From: Acidimicrobiia bacterium
GTDB lineage: Bacteria; Acidobacteriota; Vicinamibacteria; Vicinamibacterales; SCN-69-37
Assembly (NCBI GenBank): GCA_016871335.1
Contig: VFZF01000002.1
Location: forward strand, 62,001 to 126,000
Direction of reading: 5' to 3'
Length of the DNA: 64,000 bases
A program made the translations under genes and the position numbers. Below are positions 1 through 7,485 of this stretch, piece by piece; within the stretch, counting starts at the first letter, position 1; every line of letters begins with the position of its first letter. The notes under the pieces were generated by a model. It made no database searches. It saw only the letters and a program-made list of their open reading frames with translations, and was not told the origin of the DNA.

Positions 1-965
1 GAAAACGCACCGCCGGCGACGCGGAAATCAAAGCCCGTGTGGGCGCCGTAGGTCAGGCCGCGCGCCTCGCGCAGATTGAGATTGATGCGGCTGGTGAACT
101 GGCCGCCGAGCACCGCATTCAGCGTGACGAGCGCGTGATATGCATCCACATGGCGCGATGGCCCGAGATGCCCGACGCGCACTTCGGTTTGCGGCGACCC
201 CGGACGATGCACCAGCCACAATTTCGGCGGCTGGTCGACCGGCACCACCGGCGCGGGCGCGGCTACGTGGCTGGCGACGGCCGACCAGCGGCGGGCCTGA
301 CGGGCGACGACCTCCTGCACAAGGCCCGCCTCAACATCTCCGGCGACAATACACGTCGACCCGACCGGCGTGACCACACGTCCGTGACACGCACGCACGT
401 CATCGAGCGAGAATCCCTCAAGCGCGGCCGTGGTGCCGAACGTGCTGTGGCCGTACGGATGCGCACCGAACACTCCGCGCAGCAACGCGCGGTCGGCGAT
501 GGCGGACGCGGAACTGCGCAACTGCCGCAGCCGGTTCAGGCGCATCTCCACCACACGCAGGAAATCGCTCTCCTCGAACCGGGGACGCGCGACGATGTCG
601 AACAACAATTCCACAGCGGGTTCGAAACACCGCGAGAGCACCGTCAGCGACAATGTCGTGACATCCGGCCCGATGTCCACGGAGATTTCGGTACCGAGCG
701 AGGCAAAGGCGGCGGCCAGACCGATGGCGTCCCGGTCGCCGGCGCCCTCATCAAACATGTCGGCGACGACGCCCGCGAGACCGGGCTGGTCCTGCGGATC
801 GTGCCGGGAGCCAAACGGCACCGCGAGGGCAACCGTCGCCACGGGCAACGCCGTATGGGGAATGCTCCAGACCTGCAGGCCGCTATCGAGCGCGGCCTTC
901 TGCAGCGAAGGAAACCTGACGATCGATGGCTCGCCGGGGTCGGGAGGCGTAAACCGATTGCTCAT
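1..965 (-). CDS. M16 peptidase-like protein, non-catalytic partner (3' end cut off)
   Basis: The reading frame is open from ATG at 965 to the window edge, so the C-terminus is missing. About 320 residues are visible. The fold matches the M16 (pitrilysin/processing peptidase) family: an early strand LDSGLQVWSIPHTALPVATV, then the helix that normally carries HxxEH. Here that helix reads LAGVVADMFDEGAG, so the zinc-binding histidines and glutamate are absent. A later segment (GGQFTSRINLNLREARGLTY) matches the C-terminal M16 domain. The start overlaps the stop of the upstream M16 gene as ATGA, so the two are co-translated. In known M16B pairs one subunit is catalytic and the other helps bind substrate; I infer the same here. 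Envelope localisation is not evident because there is no signal peptide. Confidence 0.85.
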   Translation of the reverse strand, partial: MSNRFTPPDPGEPSIVRFPSLQKAALDSGLQVWSIPHTALPVATVALAVPFGSRHDPQDQPGLAGVVADMFDEGAGDRDAIGLAAAFASLGTEISVDIGPDVTTLSLTVLSRCFEPAVELLFDIVARPRFEESDFLRVVEMRLNRLRQLRSSASAIADRALLRGVFGAHPYGHSTFGTTAALEGFSLDDVRACHGRVVTPVGSTCIVAGDVEAGLVQEVVARQARRWSAVASHVAAPAPVVPVDQPPKLWLVHRPGSPQTEVRVGHLGPSRHVDAYHALVTLNAVLGGQFTSRINLNLREARGLTYGAHTGFDFRVAGGAF

Positions 966-2266
966 ACCGTGAACGTCGCCGCCCCGGAGTCAGGGAGCGC
1001 CAACGCCACCCGCCCCGTGGGCACCACCGACAACGTTGTCGCGAGCGACGGGTCGAGCCACCGCGCAACCGCGTCTCGCACATCGACGGGTGTCAGCTGC
1101 AGGTACCGCTCCAGATCGTCGCGGAAGTACGCGGGTGACCCCATGTAGACGTTGTAGGCGTTGAGCTGATCGGCCTTGCCGCCGAACCCGCCCAGCGTCT
1201 GCAACCGCGACATGAACGCGCTCTCCGCCTGCACGCGCGATCGTTCCAGTTCCTCCACCGTCGGTCCGTCAGTTGCCAGCCGCGCAATCTCGGCCATCAC
1301 CGCCTGACGCAGTGCCTCGAGCGGCACGTCCGGCGCGGCCGTGGCCACCACCTGGAAGAGACTGCCAAGTTCGCGCGAGCCCTGCGCCGCCCCGAGCTCG
1401 GCAGCTCGTCGGCGGTCGTGAATCAACGTGCGATAGAGCCGCGACGTGCGCCCGTTCGCCATGATGTCCGCCGCCACATCCAACGCGGCATCGTCGTCGC
1501 CGAAGAGCGGCGGGGACGGCCACAGCAGATACAGACGCGGCAACTCCACCCGGTCCTCGAGCATGAGACGACGCGCGACGGCGGCAGCGGGCGCAGCGGA
1601 CACCGGCGCGACCGGTGGCCCCTCAGGGATGTCCCCAAACAACCGTTCGGCCATGCCGAACGCCATCTCCACGTCAATATCGCCTGCAATCGCGAGCGAG
1701 GCGTTCCCGGGGTGGTAGTACGCGGAAAAAAACGCGCGCGCATCCTCGACTGTTGTCGCGCGCAGATCCGTGGGGTAGCCGATCGTCGGCCAATGATACG
1801 GATGGTCGACCGGATAGATCGCTTCCGACAGGGCGAAGTAGGCCAGCCCATACGGACGGTTCTCGTAACTCTGCCGGCGTTCGTTCAGCACGACTTCGCG
1901 CTCGGTCTCGAACCGCTCCCCGGTCAAAGCGGGCAGCAGCCAGCCCATGCGATCCGCTTCCATCCACAGGGCGAGTTCGGCGGCGCCGGCCGGCACCACC
2001 GCCCAGTAGTTGGTGCGGTCGGCGCTGGTGGATCCATTCAGCGAGCCGCCGGCTTCCTGCAACGGTTCAAAAAATCCGCGCGGCTGATGTTCGGCGCCCT
2101 TGAACATCAGATGTTCAAACAGGTGCGCCAGCCCCGTACGGCCGGGCCGTTCGTTTTTTGATCCGACGTGGTACCAAAGGTTCACCGCCACCAGCGGCTG
2201 GTGACGGTCCTGATGGACGATGACGTCGAGTCCGTTCGCGAGCGTACGCTTCGTGAACGGAATCAA
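962..2266 (-). CDS. M16 family zinc peptidase (catalytic subunit)
   Basis: 434 residues. The N-terminal M16 domain has the inverted zinc motif HLFEH at residues 48-52 and a downstream acidic run with Glu near 129 (REVVLNE), the spacing expected for HxxEH-x(~76)-E. The C-terminal half has the second M16 domain (SRLYRTLIHDRR near residue 275). It starts with MIPFTKRTLANGLDVIV, typical of cytoplasmic or periplasmic M16B proteins without a leader. It overlaps mrp upstream by 4 bases and the motif-less M16 gene downstream by 4 bases, so the three form one translation-coupled run. Substrate is unknown; family members degrade peptides or process precursors. Confidence 0.93.
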   Translation of the reverse strand: MIPFTKRTLANGLDVIVHQDRHQPLVAVNLWYHVGSKNERPGRTGLAHLFEHLMFKGAEHQPRGFFEPLQEAGGSLNGSTSADRTNYWAVVPAGAAELALWMEADRMGWLLPALTGERFETEREVVLNERRQSYENRPYGLAYFALSEAIYPVDHPYHWPTIGYPTDLRATTVEDARAFFSAYYHPGNASLAIAGDIDVEMAFGMAERLFGDIPEGPPVAPVSAAPAAAVARRLMLEDRVELPRLYLLWPSPPLFGDDDAALDVAADIMANGRTSRLYRTLIHDRRRAAELGAAQGSRELGSLFQVVATAAPDVPLEALRQAVMAEIARLATDGPTVEELERSRVQAESAFMSRLQTLGGFGGKADQLNAYNVYMGSPAYFRDDLERYLQLTPVDVRDAVARWLDPSLATTLSVVPTGRVALALPDSGAATFTV

Positions 2267-3348
2267 TTGACCTGCGTCAGGGGAATGGCCTTGCGGGCGT
2301 AGGACGCGATCGACACCTGCTGCGCCACCCGTTCGGCCACCGAGATCAACGCGAGGGCCGCCGGCGACTCCGGCATCGAGACCACGACCGGGGTGCCGGC
2401 GTCACCACCCACGCGCACCGGCTCGGAGAGCGGAATGCGGCCGAGGAACGGGATCCCGAGTTCGGTGGCCAGGCCTTCCCCACCACCCTTGCCGAAGATG
2501 TCGGCTTCGCGCCCGCAGCCGGCGCACACGAAGTGGCTCATGTTTTCGATGAGGCCGATAACCGGAATGTTGAGCTTCTGATACATCTTCACCGCGCGGC
2601 GCGTGTCGGCGACCGACACGGTCTGCGGCGTCGTGACGACGACAGCCCCCGCAACGGGCACGGTCTGACTCAGACTGAGCGCCACGTCGCCCGTGCCGGG
2701 CGGCATGTCGACGACCAGGTAGTCGACGTTGTCCCACTTCACGTCGCGGAAGAACTGCTGAATTGCGCCGTGCAGCATGGGGCCGCGCCAGATCACCGGC
2801 GAGTCATCCTGCGTCAGGAACCCCATCGAGACGGCCTGCACGCCATGCGCCAGCGCCGGCTGAATCTTGTCGCCGTCCTGTTCGAGTCGCCGCCCTTTTT
2901 CGAAGCCGAGCATGATCGGAATATTCGGGCCGTACATGTCGCCGTCGAGCAGCGCGACGCGGCTTCCGGCACGGGCCAGGGCCACCGCGAGGTTCACGGC
3001 CACGGTCGTCTTGCCCACGCCGCCTTTGCCGGCGCCGACCGCGATGATGTTCTTCACGCCGTCGACTGCGGCACGTCCGGCGTCCGGCCGCCCGACCGCG
3101 CGCACCTGCGACGTCATCTGAATGTCGACCTGGGTCACGCCGGGCAGCGCACTCACGGCGGCACGGGCCTGCTCCCGCAGCAGATCCTTCACCGGACACG
3201 CCGGCGTGGTGAGTTCCACATCAAAGGCGACGCGGCCCTCGTCAATGCGGATGTTCTTGACGAACCCGAGGGTGACGATATCGCGGTGAAGATCGGGGTC
3301 CTGCACCACGCGCAGGGATTCCAGGACGGACGACTCGGACACAGCCAT
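2263..3348 (-). CDS. mrp: Mrp/ApbC family Fe-S cluster carrier ATPase
   Basis: 361 residues. An N-terminal MIP18/DUF59 domain (residues 1-80, with DPDLHRDIVTLGFV and a TPACPVKD motif) is followed by a P-loop ATPase of the MinD/NBP35 class. The deviant Walker A GKGGVGKTT lies at 107-115, and DMPPGTGD is present. A CAGCG pair near residue 275 is the CxxC that bridges an Fe-S cluster in this family. The family loads or carries Fe-S clusters for target apoproteins. It is followed directly by two M16 genes. A -10-like TAGAAT lies 7 bases before the ATG, so it may have its own leaderless transcript besides read-through from upstream. Confidence 0.95.
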   Translation of the reverse strand: MAVSESSVLESLRVVQDPDLHRDIVTLGFVKNIRIDEGRVAFDVELTTPACPVKDLLREQARAAVSALPGVTQVDIQMTSQVRAVGRPDAGRAAVDGVKNIIAVGAGKGGVGKTTVAVNLAVALARAGSRVALLDGDMYGPNIPIMLGFEKGRRLEQDGDKIQPALAHGVQAVSMGFLTQDDSPVIWRGPMLHGAIQQFFRDVKWDNVDYLVVDMPPGTGDVALSLSQTVPVAGAVVVTTPQTVSVADTRRAVKMYQKLNIPVIGLIENMSHFVCAGCGREADIFGKGGGEGLATELGIPFLGRIPLSEPVRVGGDAGTPVVVSMPESPAALALISVAERVAQQVSIASYARKAIPLTQVN

Positions 3349-3355
3349 GTCGTCG

Positions 3356-3361
3356 ATTCTA
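3356..3361 (-). promoter_or_regulatory. Possible -10 element of mrp (leaderless)
   Basis: TAGAAT on the minus strand, 7 bases before the mrp ATG. With the usual 6-8 base distance from -10 to the start site, transcription would begin at or next to the ATG. No clear -35 is visible. Confidence 0.35.
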
Positions 3362-3565
3362 TCTGCTGGACATCGTGTGTGCGAGGTCTCCGACGCAGGG
3401 CAGCCGGTACGCCTCGCCCGACACGGCCTTCACAATCAGCAGTCCCCACAGACAGAGCCCCACCATCGTGCAGAGGCCGACCACGGCCCCGACATCGCCG
3501 ATGATCGGGACGGCCGGCATCAGGATGTAGATGAGCGCGACCCAGGGTGTCGGGTCCGGTTTCAT
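3359..3565 (-). CDS. Small membrane protein, unknown function
   Basis: 68 residues, with a hydrophobic stretch from about residue 9 to 48 (WVALIYILMPAVPIIG, then VVGLCTMVGLCLWGLLIV), compatible with two membrane helices. The start overlaps the stop of the neighbouring membrane protein by 4 bases (ATGA), which supports it being real. It ends 10 bases before mrp. I do not recognise a family. It probably works with the 118-residue membrane protein upstream. Confidence 0.55.
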   Translation of the reverse strand: MKPDPTPWVALIYILMPAVPIIGDVGAVVGLCTMVGLCLWGLLIVKAVSGEAYRLPCVGDLAHTMSSR

Positions 3566-3918
3566 GCTGGTGCCATCCGCGGCGCGTGGCCGAAGACCTG
3601 GCGCGCGTCGTTGTTGAGCAGGACCCAGAAGGTGTAGACGGCGAGCGCCGACCCAAACGGTACGAGCAGAAGATTCGGCACGGCAAGGACCAGGGCGGCC
3701 AGCCGCGCCCAGCCGCGGAGACGACGGATCCCCCAGCCGATGCCCGCGCTGACGGCGCCGCCCGCAAACAGGACAACCCCGACGGTCACGAGCACGCCAA
3801 CGGCGACCGGCACCTGCCGGGCGGCGAACGCCAGAATAAAAAGGGAGGTACCGGTCAGCAGCCCGAACGCGCCCCAGACCAGATGTAACCAGCCCAGGAC
3901 GTCAATGTGCAACCGCAT
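3562..3918 (-). CDS. Four-helix small membrane protein, unknown function
   Basis: 118 residues, nearly all hydrophobic. Likely membrane helices are at about 8-32, 36-60, 70-90 and 92-102. The central pattern GIGWGIRRLRGWARLAALVLAV resembles small bacterial membrane proteins found beside sensor or transport genes, but no specific function can be assigned. It is coupled to the 68-residue membrane protein by a 4-base overlap and lies 12 bases after the zinc-ribbon gene. Confidence 0.65.
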   Translation of the reverse strand: MRLHIDVLGWLHLVWGAFGLLTGTSLFILAFAARQVPVAVGVLVTVGVVLFAGGAVSAGIGWGIRRLRGWARLAALVLAVPNLLLVPFGSALAVYTFWVLLNNDARQVFGHAPRMAPA

Positions 3919-3930
3919 GGACCACGGACG

Positions 3931-4155
3931 TCATCGGGCGCCGAGGGTCACCATGAGTTCGCGGCGCTCCGCGTCAGCCAGGCCTTCGAGGTCGAGGGTG
4001 TTTTCGCACTCGTCGCACAACAATTCGAACAAGGCCGGCCGGCCCTCTTCGAGCGGCGGCTGCACCTGACCATCAGCGACGCGCACCAGATGCATCTGGA
4101 GGGTCTTGGCCAGGAAGGTTTCCGTATTTCCACAATTCGGACACGTGAGTGACAT
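3931..4155 (-). CDS. Small zinc-ribbon protein
   Basis: 74 residues. Two CxxC pairs, CPNC at 5-8 and CDEC at about 47-50, make a zinc ribbon. The rest is acidic (EEGRPALFELL, LEGLADAERREL). No catalytic domain is visible. It sits 15 bases after the AddA-like gene. TACACT lies 7 bases before the ATG and could be an extra -10 box. Function unknown; similar ribbons mediate protein or nucleic-acid contacts. Confidence 0.65.
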   Translation of the reverse strand: MSLTCPNCGNTETFLAKTLQMHLVRVADGQVQPPLEEGRPALFELLCDECENTLDLEGLADAERRELMVTLGAR

Positions 4156-4170
4156 TGAAATGAGTGTATC

Positions 4171-7100
4171 TCAGTCCCCCGGCGGCAGGTACACGACTTC
4201 TCCACGAATTGGTACATCCCCATACTGCGCCCGCAGGGCCGCCAGGTAGGTGTCGACCTGCGCCTGATGCTCCACGCGGGGGCGACCGGTCTTGATCTCG
4301 ACCACCGTCATGGCGCCCGCAGCGTCCACGACAAGGCAGTCGATCGTGCCCCGGACCACATCGACCGCCCCGGGTGGCCGCCACGAAAAGGGAGTCTCGT
4401 ACCAGCAGGTCCCGCCGGCCAGCAGGTCGCCCAGCCGTGTCCGATTCCGCAAGGCCTCGGCCGCGCACACCACGTCGGCCCTCAGCGAGGGCATGTCGTG
4501 CACGTCCACCAGCGCCTCCGGCCGCACCAGCCGATCGTACGCGTCACCCCACTCCTGCGTTGTCGGCTGCCGGCTGCCCGCCCACTGCAGCAGGCGGTGC
4601 ACCAGCGTACCGGCGATACGCTCTTCGGTGCGGGACAACGTCGGTGAAGGAGGGCGCGCTGGGGTTGAGCGCGCCTCGGTCGCCGGAGATGGTTGAGTAG
4701 GGTTGGGTGAAGGTTGGGTCGCCAGTACAACACCCCCGAGCGCCTTGAGGGGCGTGCGATCCAGCGCGGGAAACGGTCCTTCGGTCCCGGTCCTGATCGT
4801 CGCGTCCTCGGCCGCCACAGGACGACACACGCGGAACGCGAACTGGCGGCCTCCGGCATCCCAGAACACCTCGGACGTGTCGGCGGAGGCCGACGCGGCC
4901 TTGGGGAACACCTCGCGGAGCGACGCCGGGAACAAACCAGCGAGGCTCCGCGCTGCATGCTTCAAGTACCCGTCTTCATCGACCTGTGCCGACAGGTAGA
5001 GGCGGTCGCGCGCGCGGGTCACCGCCACGTACAGCAACCGGCGGAGCTCTTCGGCCTCGCGTCGATCCTCCAGCTTCGTGCCGTCCGTGGACCGGAAGGC
5101 CACCTCGGGCTCGCCATCCACGCTGCGGTCGATGACGCTGATGCCCTGATGCCGCCCGCGTCCCGGATTCTGCAGGTTGACGACAAAGACGACCGGAAAC
5201 TCAAGGCCTTTGGCCGCGTGAATCGTCATGAGCTGGACACAGCCGCGGGCCTCGACGACCGCATTCGACTCGTCACCCGCGCGCAACGTCTCGAAGTACT
5301 CCGCCAGACGGCCCAGCGTCGCATAGCCTCGATTTTCAACACGGCGAATCAGACTGCGCACCTTCTTGATGTTCTCGCGCGACTGATCCCGCCGGCGCCC
5401 CTGGAGTTCTGACGCATATGCCGACTCGCGCATCACCACGTCGATCAAGGCGCCGGCCGGAATGCGATCCGCCATGGCGATCCAGCGCTGCACGTCACTC
5501 ACCGCGCGCACCAACAGCCGCTGATCGTGGGCATCAAGCCCCTCGGGCACCGGGGCAGCGCCGGTCAACACGGCTGCAATGTGTGGCGCCAGGCGCGCAA
5601 ACGCTGGATCTGACAGACGAACAAACCGTGACCGCAGGAATTCCACCGCTCGCAGATTCGAGTCAGGCTGCGAGAGATACCGCAACACGGCTTGGAGGTC
5701 CTGCACTTCCGGCGCGTCAAAGAACCCGAGACCCTTGTAGACGTACGTGCGAATCCCGCGCTTCTCCAGCGCGTCCTCAAAGACCTGATGCCCGGCCCTC
5801 GCCCTGAACAAGATCGCCACATCGTCAGGTGTCGCCCTGCGTGAGGGGCCATCCTTGTCGCGCACCATCGTGTGCGCCAGGATGTGCGAGATTTCACTGG
5901 CCACGGCTTCGGCGGATGCCTGAATCGACGGCTGCGCCACCACACCGAGCACGGGGTGCCCGTCGCGGCGCGCGCCATCCTCGACGGCCTCGACGGGGAA
6001 TCGATCGCTCTCGCGATACGCGAATCGCTCGTCGAGATCGGGATCGCCTTCCATCGACGATGCCAGCGTGTTCACAAACGCGAGGAGACCGGACACCGCG
6101 CGGAAGTTTGTCGAAATCGCCTGACGCACCCGGCGGCCCGGGCGCAGTGCTGAAATCCGTCGCGCCGCTTCGTCCAGGAGCACCACTTCGGCGTGGCGGA
6201 AGCGGTAGATCGATTGTTTGCGGTCGCCGACAATGAAGATCGATGTCGGGCCGTCGACGACGCCCTCGCCTTCCCCCCACGCGTCAACCAGCAGATTGAT
6301 CAGACGCCACTGCTGGCGGCTGGTGTCCTGGAACTCATCCACGAGCAGGTGGTGATACCGCGACTGCAGTTTCAACCGGCTCCGCGCGAACTCTTCCTGC
6401 CGCGACAACAACGTCACCGCCCGGTCGAGCATCCCCGCGAAGTCCAGCACCGAGTGTTCATCCAGCAGGCGCTGGTATTCCTTCACGACGATCGCGAGCA
6501 GGGTCTGAAGGCCAAGCGCCAGCAGGCCATCCACCTCGCGCTCGAGGTCGGCGATCGCGGCCGCCACCGCCGGCGTCACCACACCAAACGCCGCCTCGTG
6601 CCGCTTCTTGGCGGCCGCATTCGCGAAATGCCCGGCTTTGGCGAACGACGGCAGCCGCTTGCGCGGTTCCCCCTTCTGCGTCAGGAAGTATTTCCCGAAA
6701 CGGCGCTGCAACTGCGGCACCTCAGCGACGGGGAAGGTCTCCCGCGGGGCGATGCGGGCCAAGTCGGCGGCCACCCACCGGAACTCCGGCGTCCCAAGTG
6801 GTCCGTCGGTCACGAGCGACGGCTGTCCGGCACAGGCCGCGCGCAGCCGTTCCACAAACGCCTGCGCCACATCGTCGGCCGATCGGCGCACGACCTTGCG
6901 CTGCACAAAGGACGCGATGGCGGGTACGGTGATGTGGCGGCTGTCGAGCAGACGCGAGAGCGCGATGCGGAGAGTGCGCGGCTTCACGCGCGTGAAAAGC
7001 AGGCGCAGCGGTTCCTGCCTGGTGAGCAGACCACGCGCGATCCGGAACGTGACGTCAAGCGCCTCGGCGGCAAACCGGGCCATCTCGGTTTCGTCCGCAA

Positions 7101-7485
7101 TCTCGAACCCCGGATCGACATCGGCCTCGAGGGGAAACTCGCGCAACAGGCCGAAGCAGAACGCATCGATCGTCGCGATTTGAATCTCGGCAAGCGTTGC
7201 GGCGGGTTCCGTCTCGCGCAGTTGCACGAGGATGCGCTCGCGCATTTCGGCGGCGGCCTTTCGCGTGAACGTGATCGCCAGAATGTTGCGCGGCGAGGCT
7301 CCGTCACGAATCAGGCGGACGTACCGATCGACGAGCACACGGGTCTTGCCGGTGCCGGCCGACGCCTCGAGCACCACGTGTTCGCCGGGATCGACGGCGA
7401 AGTCGCGCGCGGCCTGGTCGGGCGGATCCACCCGCGCCTGGGCTGGACGATCCGGCGGCGGATTAAACAGGCTCTGTTGCATCAT
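4171..7485 (-). CDS. addA: AddA-like UvrD/RecB-family helicase-nuclease
   Basis: About 1,104 residues from the ATG-ATG at 7485/7482; GGGAGG directly abuts it. A longer frame from 7614 is possible but its first 43 residues only shadow the end of the AddB-like gene. SF1A helicase motifs are clear: Walker A ASAGTGKT at about 41-48, ITFTRKAAAEMRERI, the Walker B region LLVDEFQDTSRQQW, GDRKQSIYRFR, TIHAAKGLEFPVVFVV and the C-terminal VAVTRARDRLYLSA. The last 100 residues carry a RecB-type nuclease core (GTIDCLVVDAAGAMTVVEIKTG). With the preceding Fe-S nuclease it makes an AddAB-type enzyme that resects double-strand breaks and loads RecA. Overlap with addB is 23 bases. Confidence 0.92.
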   Translation of the reverse strand: MMQQSLFNPPPDRPAQARVDPPDQAARDFAVDPGEHVVLEASAGTGKTRVLVDRYVRLIRDGASPRNILAITFTRKAAAEMRERILVQLRETEPAATLAEIQIATIDAFCFGLLREFPLEADVDPGFEIADETEMARFAAEALDVTFRIARGLLTRQEPLRLLFTRVKPRTLRIALSRLLDSRHITVPAIASFVQRKVVRRSADDVAQAFVERLRAACAGQPSLVTDGPLGTPEFRWVAADLARIAPRETFPVAEVPQLQRRFGKYFLTQKGEPRKRLPSFAKAGHFANAAAKKRHEAAFGVVTPAVAAAIADLEREVDGLLALGLQTLLAIVVKEYQRLLDEHSVLDFAGMLDRAVTLLSRQEEFARSRLKLQSRYHHLLVDEFQDTSRQQWRLINLLVDAWGEGEGVVDGPTSIFIVGDRKQSIYRFRHAEVVLLDEAARRISALRPGRRVRQAISTNFRAVSGLLAFVNTLASSMEGDPDLDERFAYRESDRFPVEAVEDGARRDGHPVLGVVAQPSIQASAEAVASEISHILAHTMVRDKDGPSRRATPDDVAILFRARAGHQVFEDALEKRGIRTYVYKGLGFFDAPEVQDLQAVLRYLSQPDSNLRAVEFLRSRFVRLSDPAFARLAPHIAAVLTGAAPVPEGLDAHDQRLLVRAVSDVQRWIAMADRIPAGALIDVVMRESAYASELQGRRRDQSRENIKKVRSLIRRVENRGYATLGRLAEYFETLRAGDESNAVVEARGCVQLMTIHAAKGLEFPVVFVVNLQNPGRGRHQGISVIDRSVDGEPEVAFRSTDGTKLEDRREAEELRRLLYVAVTRARDRLYLSAQVDEDGYLKHAARSLAGLFPASLREVFPKAASASADTSEVFWDAGGRQFAFRVCRPVAAEDATIRTGTEGPFPALDRTPLKALGGVVLATQPSPNPTQPSPATEARSTPARPPSPTLSRTEERIAGTLVHRLLQWAGSRQPTTQEWGDAYDRLVRPEALVDVHDMPSLRADVVCAAEALRNRTRLGDLLAGGTCWYETPFSWRPPGAVDVVRGTIDCLVVDAAGAMTVVEIKTGRPRVEHQAQVDTYLAALRAQYGDVPIRGEVVYLPPGD

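Noticed and set aside
39-1148. Plus-strand frame of about 370 residues at the left end
   Set aside because: It shadows the two M16 genes and contains no recognisable motif.
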